From assembly GCF_049347105.1 (NCBI RefSeq), contig NZ_CP186334.1:3968001-4032000 (forward strand): DNA of 64,000 nt, given 5' to 3'. Shown here piece after piece: positions 8,401 to 17,450 of the stretch. A program made the position numbers and the translations under genes. Within the stretch, counting starts at the first letter, position 1. Every line of letters begins with the position of its first letter. The notes below the pieces were generated by a model that was not told the DNA's origin, searched no databases, and saw nothing but the letters and a program-made list of their open reading frames with translations. The DNA comes from Gaoshiqia hydrogeniformans (GTDB lineage: Bacteria > Bacteroidota > Bacteroidia > Bacteroidales > Prolixibacteraceae).

Positions 8401-9693
8401 ATGATGAACAACAATAAAAGCATAGAGGCATTTGCCCGGGCACGACAACTGATTCCTGGCGGGGTAAACTCGCCGGTACGCGCCTTTCGCAGCGTGCAAG
8501 CCGATCCGTTATTTATTCAAAAAGCAAAAGGCGCCAGAATCTGGGACATTGACGGGAATGAATACCTCGATTTTGTCGCATCCTGGGGGCCGCTGATTCT
8601 CGGGCATGCACGAGAAGAGATTATTGACGCTGTTAAAAAAGCGGCCGAACTCGGAACCAGTTACGGCGCTCCAACCCTCATCGAAACCGAGATGGCCGGG
8701 CTGATTACAGCGATGGTCCCGTCGGTGGAGAAAGTCCGCATGGTGAATTCAGGCACCGAGGCTACCATGAGCGCTTTACGCCTGGCCAGGGGGTTTACAG
8801 GAAGGGATCTGGTGGTGAAATTTGCCGGCTGTTATCATGGACATGCCGACAGTTTCCTGATCAAAGCCGGTTCGGGCGCCATTACTTTAGGACTGCCCGA
8901 CAGTCCGGGGGTGACGAAAGCTGCCGCTCAAAATACGCTGATCGCGGAATATAATAACCTTTCGTCGGTAGAGAAGTTGTTTGTAGAGCGGGGGAATGAA
9001 ATTGCCGCCGTTATCCTGGAGCCGGTTGCCGGGAACATGGGTGTTGTTTTACCGGAAGCCGATTTTTTGCATGGGCTTCGAAACCTGACCAAATCATACG
9101 GTTCGCTGTTAATTTTCGATGAAGTGATTACCGGTTTCCGTCTGGCCCCGGGAGGTGCACAGGAACGGTTCAATATAAAACCTGACCTCACCACGCTTGG
9201 GAAAATTATCGGCGGCGGTTTACCCGTGGGAGCTTACGGTGGCAAAGCCGAAATTATGGATCAGTTGGCGCCGGAAGGACCGGTTTACCAGGCCGGAACC
9301 TTGTCGGGCAATCCGTTGGCAATGGCTGCCGGTAAGGTGATGCTTAAAATACTGAAAGAAAACCCCTCGGTTTACACCGAATTGGAACGTAAAGCGGCCA
9401 GGCTGGAATCCGGGTTGACCAGCAACCTGCGAAAAGCCGGAATCCCGGGAGTAATTAACCGCATTGGCTCCATGATGACGATGTTTTTTACTGACGAGCA
9501 AGCGGTGAAATCATTCGATCAGGCGATGAAATCGGATACTGCCCGTTACGCGGCCTATTTCAAAAAATCATTGGAAAACGGGATTTATATGGCCCCGTCG
9601 CAGTTTGAATGCCTGTTTGTTTCCGACGCTCATACCGATGCCGATATCGACCGGCTGATTCAGGCAAGCGAACAGGCGATGAAAAGCCTCTAA
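8401..9693 (+). CDS. hemL: Glutamate-1-semialdehyde 2,1-aminomutase
   Basis: PLP enzyme converting glutamate-1-semialdehyde to 5-aminolevulinate, using the HemA product. The PLP-binding lysine is Lys268 in TTLGKIIGGGLPVGAYGG. LIPGGVNSPVRAF near the N terminus and NSGTEATMSALRLARG are diagnostic. The frame is open from an ATG at 8353, but that adds 16 residues encoded by a low-complexity stretch with three CTCAAAA copies; family alignment starts at the ATGATG at 8401, so I chose 8401. Length (430 aa) is normal from there. Confidence 0.95.
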   Translation: MMNNNKSIEAFARARQLIPGGVNSPVRAFRSVQADPLFIQKAKGARIWDIDGNEYLDFVASWGPLILGHAREEIIDAVKKAAELGTSYGAPTLIETEMAGLITAMVPSVEKVRMVNSGTEATMSALRLARGFTGRDLVVKFAGCYHGHADSFLIKAGSGAITLGLPDSPGVTKAAAQNTLIAEYNNLSSVEKLFVERGNEIAAVILEPVAGNMGVVLPEADFLHGLRNLTKSYGSLLIFDEVITGFRLAPGGAQERFNIKPDLTTLGKIIGGGLPVGAYGGKAEIMDQLAPEGPVYQAGTLSGNPLAMAAGKVMLKILKENPSVYTELERKAARLESGLTSNLRKAGIPGVINRIGSMMTMFFTDEQAVKSFDQAMKSDTARYAAYFKKSLENGIYMAPSQFECLFVSDAHTDADIDRLIQASEQAMKSL

Positions 9694-9710
9694 AATTTAA
9701 AAACACAGGA

Positions 9711-10736
9711 ATGCAGTCAATTTTCTTGGATAAACTAAAAGGGAAAAAAACCAATCGTCCGCCGGTCTGGTTTATGCGCCAGGCAGGACGGGTTTTGCCC
9801 AATTACAATAAGCTTAAAGAAAAATATACCTTCCACGAATTGATGGAAGATGCCGGGTTGGCCGCCGAAGTCACGCTGATGCCTGTTTACGACCTTGGGG
9901 TTGATGCAGCTATTTTATTTTCTGATATCCTGGTTATTCCCCATGCGATGGGAATGGAGCTCGAATTTACAGATCACGGGCCGGTTTTTAACAAACCCCT
10001 GAAAGGCTTGAGCAATCCGGCAGATCATCTGAATCCGGCCCCGGAGAAACTGGAATATATTTACCGGAATATTGATGAGATTATTCGTCAGCGGCCGGAA
10101 AATACGCCCTTGATCGGTTTCTGCGGAGCGCCCTTGACCACCTTGTGTTACATGGTGCAGGGAATCAGCTCCAATCCGAATTTTCCCGAAGCTGTCAAAT
10201 TTCTTTTTCAACATAAAAAAGAAGCAAAAAAACTGATTGACGCGATTGCCGAACTCTCGGCCCATTACGCGCAAAAGCAAATTGAACATGGCATCGATGC
10301 TTTTCAGTTGTTTGAAACGCATGCCAACCTGGTTCCGGCCGACATGTACCGGGAGTTGTTTATGCCTGCCGTTGAAAAAATCGGACGGCTTGTTCGCGAC
10401 TCAGGAACACCGTTCATATTTTTCCCGAAAGGATTAGGCACCGGATTGAAATACATAACGCCTGATCTGGCTGACTTTGTCAGCATCGACTGGCAAATGC
10501 CGCTGGAACATGCCCGCCAGCTGGTACATCCTGAAATCGGTCTGCAAGGTAACCTCGATCCCCGGTACCTTTACGGTACGTTGCAGGAAATCGAACAGGT
10601 TTTGGAAACCTATAAGCCTTTTTTCGGGGAAAATGAGAAATGGATATTTAACCTGGGGCATGGTTTTCTGCCGGATATTCCTTACGAAAATGCCCGGTTT
10701 GTTGTTGATTGGATTAAGAGCACAAAATGGGCCTGA
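9711..10736 (+). CDS. hemE: Uroporphyrinogen decarboxylase
   Basis: Decarboxylates uroporphyrinogen III to coproporphyrinogen III. The substrate-binding WFMRQAGRVLPNY lies at about residues 20-32, and GFCGAPLTTLCYMVQG and NLGHGFLPDIPYENA are conserved. I chose the ATG at 9711 because the frame is open further upstream but that part overlaps hemL and has no family similarity; 341 residues is the usual length. The gene begins 17 bases after hemL and is the last gene of the heme cluster. Later enzymes of the pathway are not in the window. Confidence 0.96.
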   Translation: MQSIFLDKLKGKKTNRPPVWFMRQAGRVLPNYNKLKEKYTFHELMEDAGLAAEVTLMPVYDLGVDAAILFSDILVIPHAMGMELEFTDHGPVFNKPLKGLSNPADHLNPAPEKLEYIYRNIDEIIRQRPENTPLIGFCGAPLTTLCYMVQGISSNPNFPEAVKFLFQHKKEAKKLIDAIAELSAHYAQKQIEHGIDAFQLFETHANLVPADMYRELFMPAVEKIGRLVRDSGTPFIFFPKGLGTGLKYITPDLADFVSIDWQMPLEHARQLVHPEIGLQGNLDPRYLYGTLQEIEQVLETYKPFFGENEKWIFNLGHGFLPDIPYENARFVVDWIKSTKWA

Positions 10737-10771
10737 TGCAGGCTTGTGGCGGTTCGGTTACAGGCGCAAAG

Positions 10772-10806
10772 AAATCCCGAAAGTTCCAGGCTTTCGGGAT
10801 TTTTTA
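10772..10806. terminator. Bidirectional intrinsic terminator between hemE and the carboxylase genes
   Basis: Perfect 12-bp arms AAATCCCGAAAG (10772-10783) and CTTTCGGGATTT (10791-10802) with a 7-base loop. The plus strand continues in T's, and the minus strand has TTTCTTTG after the stem. It serves the convergent ends of hemE and the gene ending at 10827. Confidence 0.9.
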
Positions 10807-10826
10807 TTGGATTAGCTACTTAATGT

Positions 10827-12362
10827 TTATAGCGGAATGTTACCGTGTTTACGCGGTAGGTTGGACTTACGTTTATTGTGGGTCATATCCAACGCGTTGA
10901 TGATTTTTATCCGGGTATCTTTCGGGTAGATAATTTCATCAATATATCCCAGCGCTGCGGCCCGGTAAGGGTTGGCAAAGGTATCGCGGTATTCTTCCAC
11001 CGCTTTTGTTTTTTCTTCATCGTTCAATTTATTTCGGTGCAGGATATTGATGGCGCCTTCGGGGCCCATAACCGCAATCTCTGCGGTCGGGTATGCGTAA
11101 TTGACGTCGGCGCCAATGTGTTTGCTCGACATCACATCATAGGCTCCGCCATATGCTTTACGGGTAATTACCGTAATTTTTGCGACCGTAGCTTCGGCAA
11201 AAGCGTAAAGCAGTTTCGCGCCGTGTTTGATGATCCCGCCAAACTCCTGCTGGGTGCCCGGCAAAAATCCGGGAACATCCACCAGAGTCACCAGTGGGAT
11301 ATTGAAGGCATCGCAAAACCGGACAAAACGTGCCGCTTTTGCCGACGAATTGATGTCTAACACACCTGCAAGGTGAGCTGGTTGGTTAGCTACGATACCA
11401 ACCGATTTTCCGCCAAAGCGTGCAAACCCGACAATGATGTTTGCTGCATAATGAGGCTGCACTTCCAGAAAATGTTCATCATCAACAATTTTGTAGATGA
11501 TGTCTTTCATATCGTAAGGCTTGTTGGGATCAACGGGAACAATTTCATTCATCGATTCATCTACCCGGTCTACCGGGTCGGTCGGGATTTTCTCAACCGG
11601 TTCTTCCATGTTGTTCAGGGGCAAAAAGCTCATCAGTTCCCGCACCATCATCAGTGTTTGTTCTTCGTTGTCGCCGGTGAAGTGGGCCACCCCGCTTTTC
11701 CCCGCATGCGTCATCGCGCCTCCAAGGTCTTCTTTGCTGACATCTTCGTGTGTCACGGTTTTGATTACATCGGGTCCGGTTACAAACATATGGCTTGAGC
11801 CGTTCACCATAAAAATAAAATCGGTCAGGGCAGGGGAATAGACAGCGCCTCCGGCACAAGGCCCGAGTATGACGCTTATTTGCGGAATAACGCCGGATGA
11901 GATCACGTTGTTGTAAAAGATATCGGCATATCCGGCCAGACTTTGCACGCCTTCCTGGATCCGGGCGCCACCTGAGTCGTTTAAGCCGATCAGCGGTTTG
12001 CCCATTTTGACGGCCATTTCCTGGATTTTTACAATTTTATCAGCATTGGCGCGGCTCATGGTTCCTCCAAAAACGGTGAAATCCTGGGCAAATACATAGA
12101 CCAGACGACCGTTAATTTTTCCGTAACCGCAAACAACGCCATCGCCGGGAATTTTTGTTTTATCCATGCCGAACTCGGTGCTGCGGTGGGTGACTAATTT
12201 GTCAACTTCGTTGAATGTCCCCGGATCAAGTAAGTCGAGGATACGTTCGCGGGCTGTTTTTTTGCCGGCAGCATGTTGTTTTTCAATACGTTCGGCTCCG
12301 CCACCGTTTTCGGCGGCTTTATTTATCTTTTCAAAATTCTCAAATTTTGCCTTTAAGTCCAT
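10827..12362 (-). CDS. Acyl-CoA carboxylase carboxyltransferase subunit (propionyl-CoA carboxylase beta / methylmalonyl-CoA decarboxylase alpha type)
   Basis: Transfers carboxyl groups between biotin and an acyl-CoA. Crotonase-fold carboxyltransferase of 511 residues, the usual length. Visible blocks are GDGVVCGYGKINGRLVYVFAQDFTVFGG, the CoA-binding SGGARIQEGVQSLAGY, LGPCAGGAVYSPAL, and the C-terminal ITRKAYGGAYDVMSSKHIGAD and AEIAVMGPEGAINI. It is last of three genes after biotin carboxylase and biotin carrier. No membrane decarboxylase subunit is nearby, so propionyl-CoA (or acetyl-CoA) carboxylase is more likely than a sodium-pumping decarboxylase; the substrate is inferred. Confidence 0.9.
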   Translation of the reverse strand: MDLKAKFENFEKINKAAENGGGAERIEKQHAAGKKTARERILDLLDPGTFNEVDKLVTHRSTEFGMDKTKIPGDGVVCGYGKINGRLVYVFAQDFTVFGGTMSRANADKIVKIQEMAVKMGKPLIGLNDSGGARIQEGVQSLAGYADIFYNNVISSGVIPQISVILGPCAGGAVYSPALTDFIFMVNGSSHMFVTGPDVIKTVTHEDVSKEDLGGAMTHAGKSGVAHFTGDNEEQTLMMVRELMSFLPLNNMEEPVEKIPTDPVDRVDESMNEIVPVDPNKPYDMKDIIYKIVDDEHFLEVQPHYAANIIVGFARFGGKSVGIVANQPAHLAGVLDINSSAKAARFVRFCDAFNIPLVTLVDVPGFLPGTQQEFGGIIKHGAKLLYAFAEATVAKITVITRKAYGGAYDVMSSKHIGADVNYAYPTAEIAVMGPEGAINILHRNKLNDEEKTKAVEEYRDTFANPYRAAALGYIDEIIYPKDTRIKIINALDMTHNKRKSNLPRKHGNIPL

Positions 12363-12376
12363 TTTTGGTCGTTTTT

Positions 12377-12886
12377 TTATTCAATTTCGATTAATACCTG
12401 GTTTGATTCAACCGTGTCTCCTGCTTTGATGTTTATTTTTTTAACCACGCCGTCAACGGAGGCTTTGTATTCGCTTTCCATTTTCATAGCCGAAATGATA
12501 ACAGCCGTTTGGCCTTTAATAATGGCTTGACCTGCGTCAACCAGTACCTTGACAATTTTTCCGGGCATGGGCGCCGTAATCTTTTTGTCGCTGTGTGAAA
12601 GACCGCCTTCGCCGCGGCTCCGGATGTAGCGCATCTCGGCGTCAATCACTTCCAGTTCGTAGGTATTGTAAAGCGTGTAGGCCGTGTACGTTTTTGGCTT
12701 GTTCGACGGCACCAGGGAGATGTTGAACGAACGGTTGTTCTCGAGGATTGAAAAAGTCCCTTCATCATTGTGCATCAGGTCAACATGGTAGATCTTGTCG
12801 TCGACCATGATTTCCAGGAGATTTTCGTTTTGATTCAGCACTTTTACTTTGGCAATACGATCATCCAGTTTTATTTCTATCGGCAT
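12377..12886 (-). CDS. Biotin carboxyl carrier protein of acyl-CoA carboxylase
   Basis: 169-residue protein with a C-terminal biotinyl domain. The biotinylated lysine is Lys135 in SAMKMESEY, 34 residues from the C terminus as in the family, following KITAPMPGKIVKVLVDAGQ. The N-terminal ~90 residues match the linker/beta-hairpin domain seen in three-subunit carboxylases of Bacteroidota. It lies 11 bases after the biotin carboxylase gene and 14 bases before the carboxyltransferase gene, so the three form one operon. Confidence 0.92.
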   Translation of the reverse strand: MPIEIKLDDRIAKVKVLNQNENLLEIMVDDKIYHVDLMHNDEGTFSILENNRSFNISLVPSNKPKTYTAYTLYNTYELEVIDAEMRYIRSRGEGGLSHSDKKITAPMPGKIVKVLVDAGQAIIKGQTAVIISAMKMESEYKASVDGVVKKINIKAGDTVESNQVLIEIE

Positions 12887-12897
12887 AATTTATCAGA

Positions 12898-14412
12898 TTA
12901 AAGTCGGTCAAAGTTTTTTTGGTAAGTATATTTCTTCCATCGGTTCTCAACCGGATTGAGCTGTTTTGTTGGCAGCACTTTATTCAGCCGGTTGTAATAA
13001 TCAATGTACGTGGCAATCAGAACCATGTCCTGGCACTCCCTGTCGCACCGGTCTTTTTCAAGCAAGCTGTCTTTGTTCTTCTCAATATAGTTGGTATCGT
13101 ATTTTCCTTCCCTGAAATCGTTCGAATCCATGATTCGTTCCAGGAATTTGATCGACGTTTTCACCCCCGTAATTTTATATTCGTACAAGGCTCTTCTCAT
13201 CCGCTGGATAGCTTCCTGCCGGTTTTCGGCCCAAACAATCAGTTTGGAAATCATCGGGTCGTAATGGATCGGGATTTCATAACCTTCATACACGTAACCA
13301 TCGGTGCGCACTCCCAGTCCGAGGGGCTGGGTGATGGTATGGATTCGGCCCGGGCAGGGCATAAAATTATTGTCCGAATCTTCGGCATATACCCGGCATT
13401 CAATGGCGTGTCCCTGTTGCTTCAGGGTTTCCTGTCTGAGGAGCAGTTCATGTCCTTCGGCCACCAGGATTTGCTGTTTTACCAGGTCGACCCCGGTCAC
13501 CCGTTCGGTAATCGGGTGTTCAACCTGAAGGCGGGTGTTCATTTCCAGAAAGTAATAGTTAAGCTGGTCGTCAACCAGGAATTCGATGGTCCCGGCGCCG
13601 ACATAGTTAACCGCTTTTGCCGCGTCAACCGCGTGTTTGCCCATTTGATGGCGTAACTCTGCCGTCATCAGCGGCGACGGAGTTTCTTCTACCATTTTCT
13701 GGTGGCGGCGCTGGATGGAGCATTCACGTTCAAACAGGTGGATCACATTTCCATGCTGATCTCCCAATACCTGAAATTCGATGTGGTGAGGCGAGCTTAC
13801 ATATTTTTCGATGTAAACAGCATCGTCGTTAAAGGCCGCCATTGCTTCAGAGCGGGCAGCGCGAACCGACGGGAGGATTTCATGTTCCTCTTTGACCAGT
13901 CGCATTCCCTTGCCGCCCCCTCCGGCCGATGCTTTTATCATGACCGGCAAACCAATTTCCCGGATGGTTTTCAATGCTCCTTCTTCCGACTGGATGGCTT
14001 CGGTGGTGCCGGGAACAACCGGTACCCGGGCCGCGATCATCGCTTTGCGGGCCTCAATCTTGTCGCCCATCTTTTCAATCACTTCGGGCGACGGACCGAT
14101 AAAAATCAGCTCATTTGTTTCACATAGCCGGGCAAATGCGGCATTTTCAGATAAAAAGCCGTACCCAGGATGAATGGCGTCGGCTTTTGATTTTATGGCA
14201 ACCTCAATGATTTTCTCGGCCTTTAAATAGCTTTCTTTGGAAGGAGATGGTCCGATATACCAAGCTTCATCGGCATACCTGACATGCATCGACGTTCGGT
14301 CAGCATCGGAAAAGACCGCGACTGTAGCGATACCCATTTCACGGCAAGTGCGCATGATTCGGATCGCAATTTCCCCCCGGTTGGCTACCAGGATCTTGTT
14401 AATTTTTCTCAT
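12898..14412 (-). CDS. Biotin carboxylase subunit of acyl-CoA carboxylase
   Basis: ATP-grasp enzyme that carboxylates the biotin of the carrier encoded next door. Blocks: ILVANRGEIAIRIMRTCREMGI at the N terminus, ATP-binding SAGGGGKGMRLVK near residue 161, and catalytic EMNTRLQVEHPITERVTGVDLVK near 290. It has 504 residues; the core AccC fold is about 450, and the extra C-terminal ~50 residues (DRCDRECQDMVLIATYIDYY) are typical of acyl-CoA carboxylase alpha chains without fused biotin domain. First gene of the three-gene operon. Confidence 0.93.
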   Translation of the reverse strand: MRKINKILVANRGEIAIRIMRTCREMGIATVAVFSDADRTSMHVRYADEAWYIGPSPSKESYLKAEKIIEVAIKSKADAIHPGYGFLSENAAFARLCETNELIFIGPSPEVIEKMGDKIEARKAMIAARVPVVPGTTEAIQSEEGALKTIREIGLPVMIKASAGGGGKGMRLVKEEHEILPSVRAARSEAMAAFNDDAVYIEKYVSSPHHIEFQVLGDQHGNVIHLFERECSIQRRHQKMVEETPSPLMTAELRHQMGKHAVDAAKAVNYVGAGTIEFLVDDQLNYYFLEMNTRLQVEHPITERVTGVDLVKQQILVAEGHELLLRQETLKQQGHAIECRVYAEDSDNNFMPCPGRIHTITQPLGLGVRTDGYVYEGYEIPIHYDPMISKLIVWAENRQEAIQRMRRALYEYKITGVKTSIKFLERIMDSNDFREGKYDTNYIEKNKDSLLEKDRCDRECQDMVLIATYIDYYNRLNKVLPTKQLNPVENRWKKYTYQKNFDRL

Positions 14413-14533
14413 AAACAGGTTTTAACACGAGTAAATATGTAGATATTTCAAGGGAATAAAACTATTATAATTCTACATTAAAACCACATTTTCGGAAAAA
14501 AGTTTGAAGTTTCCGGTTTTATCTGCTTTCGGT

Positions 14534-14566
14534 TTTGGGATAGGAGTTAAACTTCGCGTAAATTTG
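14534..14566 (+). promoter_or_regulatory. Promoter of the MATE transporter gene
   Basis: TTTG at 14534-14537 and TAAATTTG at 14559-14566 are separated by 21 bases, matching the Bacteroidota -33/-7 promoter. Transcription would start about 10 bases before the ATG at 14584, giving a very short leader. Confidence 0.6.
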
Positions 14567-14583
14567 CAGTTTTGCCTCAAAAA

Positions 14584-15924
14584 ATGATAACAACTTATTT
14601 ACCTCTGTATAAAAAGAACCTGAACCTGGCTTTCCCTGTGATTCTTTCGCAGGTAGGGCAGATCACTGTTTCACTGGTCGATAATATGATGGTTGGCCAT
14701 GCCGGGACAACCGAGCTGGCTGCTGCTTCGTTTTCGAACAGTATCTTTCATGTCGGGATGCTTTTTGGAATTGGAATTACCATGGGGATAACGCCACTGG
14801 TAGGGAAGGTATTCAGCCAGCATAAAGAGCGGGAAGCCGGGGAATACCTGAAAAACGGATTTTTTCTTCATATACTCGCCGCTTTTGTTATTCTGGTGGT
14901 CATGACCGGCGTAAGTTTTTTTCTCGACCGCATGGGGCAGCCGGCAGAGGTGTCTGAGAAAGCATTTTCGTATTTTTTACTATTGGTGACCTCTTTAGTG
15001 CCCTTGTTGCTTTTTTATTCATTCAAGCAATTCCTCGAAGGGATCGGTAATACTAAACTTGCAATGGTGATTACCCTGACAGCCAATTTGGTGAATGTTG
15101 TTCTGAATTACCTGCTTATTTTCGGAAAATTCGGATTTCCCGAAATGGGATTGAACGGCGCTGGTGTGGCCACCCTGATTTCACGGGCAGTTATGCCGCT
15201 TTTGCTCATCCCGGTCGTATTGAAAAATAAACGGTACAAACACCTGTTTAGCCTGGCTTACCAGGCAAAGCTTCAGTTGAAAAGAATCGGCGAATTGCTG
15301 GCAGTTGGCTTGCCAATCGGTTTGCAGATTATTGTGGAAGTGCTGACGTTTAGCCTGGGGGCGGTAATGATGGGCTGGTTGGGCAAGGAGCCGCTGGCTG
15401 CACACCAGATCGCGTTGGGCATGGCTTCGTTTACCTACATGATCAGCCTGGGGGTGGGAGCGGGCACAACCATTCATGTGAGCCATGAGTACGGCGCACA
15501 AAATTATCCGCTGCTGCGACAGACAATCTTTGCTTCGCTGCACCTGATTTTGCTGTTTATGTCGCTTATGGGCATCGTGTTTATTTTGTTGCGGTTTCAA
15601 TTGCCGTATTTGTTTACCGAAGATCCGGCTGTTATCCGTGTTGCTGCATCGTTGTTGATCATTGCCGCCCTGTTTCAGGTGTTCGACGGGACGCAGGTTG
15701 CCCTGTTATCTGCGTTGCGCGGCCTGTCTGACGTAAAAGTGCCTATGCTGATGGCCTTCGTTTCATATTCGCTTGTCGGAATACCGGTCAGCTATGTTTG
15801 CGCGTTCACATTAAATATGGGCTCCCTCGGGATCTGGATCGGATTCCTGTTTGGATTGGCCGTTGCGGCCGTGCTTTTTTCCCTGCGTTTAAAAAAATTG
15901 GTTGGGCAAATGCACCGGAGTTAG
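14584..15924 (+). CDS. MATE family multidrug/cation exporter
   Basis: About 446 residues with 12 hydrophobic segments, the MATE topology. The N-terminal NLAFPVILSQVGQITVSLVDNMMVGHAGTTELAAAS region is the family signature, and the second half repeats the pattern (GLPIGLQIIVEVLTFSLGAVMMGWLG). It would export drugs or metabolites by Na+ or H+ antiport across the inner membrane. A TTG at 14572 is possible, but the ATG at 14584 fits the promoter better. It is divergent from the carboxylase operon. Confidence 0.93.
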   Translation: MITTYLPLYKKNLNLAFPVILSQVGQITVSLVDNMMVGHAGTTELAAASFSNSIFHVGMLFGIGITMGITPLVGKVFSQHKEREAGEYLKNGFFLHILAAFVILVVMTGVSFFLDRMGQPAEVSEKAFSYFLLLVTSLVPLLLFYSFKQFLEGIGNTKLAMVITLTANLVNVVLNYLLIFGKFGFPEMGLNGAGVATLISRAVMPLLLIPVVLKNKRYKHLFSLAYQAKLQLKRIGELLAVGLPIGLQIIVEVLTFSLGAVMMGWLGKEPLAAHQIALGMASFTYMISLGVGAGTTIHVSHEYGAQNYPLLRQTIFASLHLILLFMSLMGIVFILLRFQLPYLFTEDPAVIRVAASLLIIAALFQVFDGTQVALLSALRGLSDVKVPMLMAFVSYSLVGIPVSYVCAFTLNMGSLGIWIGFLFGLAVAAVLFSLRLKKLVGQMHRS

Positions 15925-16378
15925 AATCTCAGTGTAGATTTGACATGACACCATAGTAAAAATAAACTAATTGGGGCGGGGCGTATAAAAAAAAGGCGGG
16001 TTACCATCGTCATGATAACCCGTTGTCCATAATTTAGCTTAGTTAGATCAGAAAATAGATATTGGTTTAAAGAGAAAAGGTATCAACTAAAGATTTAATT
16101 CTAAAGCATTTAATTTTAAATGCACTGCTAATATAGCACATATTTCAAAGGTTCGTTAAAAAATCCTTAAAATTTCTTAACGATTGAAAATTTGCTGGCC
16201 GCGGGTGTATTCTAAAAAACTGGAAATCAAGATTTAAAAATGCAACATATGTTGTAGAATATATTTCTTGTCAGTGGTTATTTTTGTGTATTTATGTAAA
16301 GTTAAGGTGAATATAAACACAGGAAGTGTCGGGATGTAATAAAATAATAGGAGATAATGGTCTTTAAATCGGAATATT
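15925..16378. other. Gene-free region between the MATE and trhO genes
   Basis: About 450 bases with no convincing ORF. It holds a minus-strand intrinsic terminator (15987-16022), the palindrome GCATTTAATTTTAAATGC (16106-16123) and the palindrome CAACATATGTTG (16243-16254). These suggest a small minus-strand transcript but no known RNA family was recognised. Confidence 0.5.
15987..16022 (-). terminator. Orphan minus-strand intrinsic terminator
   Basis: Stem CGGGTTA (15997-16003) / TAACCCG (16016-16022) with a 12-base loop; read on the minus strand it is followed by GCC and eight T's. No minus-strand gene ends here, while the plus-strand reading lacks a T-run after the stem. Confidence 0.65.
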
Positions 16379-16386
16379 TATCTTTG
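16379..16386 (+). promoter_or_regulatory. -7 element of the trhO promoter
   Basis: TATCTTTG matches TAnnTTTG, 14 bases before the trhO start codon. The -33 region is unclear. Confidence 0.45.
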
Positions 16387-16400
16387 CAGACAAAATTTTT

Positions 16401-17450
16401 ATGCAACTCTATAATCGATATCATAAGGAAGAGCTGAAAAAGAGGCTGATGGAAGAAGATTTTCAGCGGATCACGATTTCTTTTTACCGCTACGTTCGTA
16501 TTGACGAGCCGCAGCTTTTCCGGGATTTGCTTTATCTGGAGTGGTCGGCCATGAATTGTTTCGGGCGAATTTACGTGGCGAGGGAAGGGATTAACGCGCA
16601 GATGAGTGTTCCATCCCAACGGCTGGATGAGTTTCTTGGAAAATTGAATCAACATGACGAGTTGAAAAATATGCCAATAAAATACGCGGTGGAGGATAAC
16701 GGTAAATCGTTTTACAAGCTAACTATCAAAGTGCGGCCTAAAATTGTTGCTGACGGGCTGGATGATCAGGCTTTTGATGTGACGAATGTCGGGCGTCATT
16801 TATCGGCGGCTGAGTTTCATGACTATGTCGGTAATCCGGAAGTGCTGGTCGTGGATATGCGGAACCACTATGAGTCGGAGATTGGCCATTTTGAAGGCGC
16901 CCTTTGTCCCCAGGCCGATACGTTCCGGGAAGAGATTGAGTTGGTTGTTGATCAGCTAAACAATGAAAAAGACCGGAAGATCCTGCTGTACTGTACTGGC
17001 GGAATTCGTTGCGAAAAGGCCAGCGCTTACCTGAAACATCATGGTTTCAGCGATGTCAATCAATTGCATGGCGGAATTATTGAATACGCGCGTCAGGTAA
17101 AACAATTAGACCTGAAGTCGAAGTTTATCGGTAAAAATTTTGTTTTTGATGAACGACTGGGAGAGTCAATTAACGGTGAAGTGATTGCTCATTGTCACCA
17201 GTGCGGGCAGAAGTGCGACACCCATGTGAACTGCGCGAACAAGCTTTGTCATATTCTTTTTATTCAGTGCCCTGAATGTGCGGCCCGGTACGAAGGATGT
17301 TGCGGCGATGAGTGCAGGGAAGTTTTGCATACTCCTGAAGAAGACCGTTATTTGTTCGTCCAAACATTTCGGCGTAAGTTTGGCAACCGGAAAGCATTCC
17401 GGAAAAGTATAAACCAAAAGTTGAGTTTGATTCGTACAGGCAATGACTAA
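16401..17450 (+). CDS. trhO: tRNA uridine(34) hydroxylase, rhodanese-domain (TrhO/YceA)
   Basis: Oxygen-dependent hydroxylation of uridine 34 of tRNA, the first step to 5-(carboxy)methoxyuridine. The N-terminal acylphosphatase-like part contains GRIYVAREGINAQMSVP (about residues 54-70). The rhodanese domain has its active-site loop CTGGIRC with Cys198. A cysteine-rich C terminus (CHQCGQKC, CPECAARYEGCC) probably binds zinc. 349 residues is typical. The downstream dus gene overlaps by 8 bases, so the two tRNA-modification genes are coupled. Confidence 0.93.
   Translation: MQLYNRYHKEELKKRLMEEDFQRITISFYRYVRIDEPQLFRDLLYLEWSAMNCFGRIYVAREGINAQMSVPSQRLDEFLGKLNQHDELKNMPIKYAVEDNGKSFYKLTIKVRPKIVADGLDDQAFDVTNVGRHLSAAEFHDYVGNPEVLVVDMRNHYESEIGHFEGALCPQADTFREEIELVVDQLNNEKDRKILLYCTGGIRCEKASAYLKHHGFSDVNQLHGGIIEYARQVKQLDLKSKFIGKNFVFDERLGESINGEVIAHCHQCGQKCDTHVNCANKLCHILFIQCPECAARYEGCCGDECREVLHTPEEDRYLFVQTFRRKFGNRKAFRKSINQKLSLIRTGND

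Noticed and set aside
10827..14412. Sodium-pumping methylmalonyl-CoA decarboxylase complex
   Set aside because: The three soluble subunits fit, but no membrane decarboxylase (beta/gamma) genes are adjacent, and a full biotin carboxylase subunit is present, which points to an ATP-dependent carboxylase.
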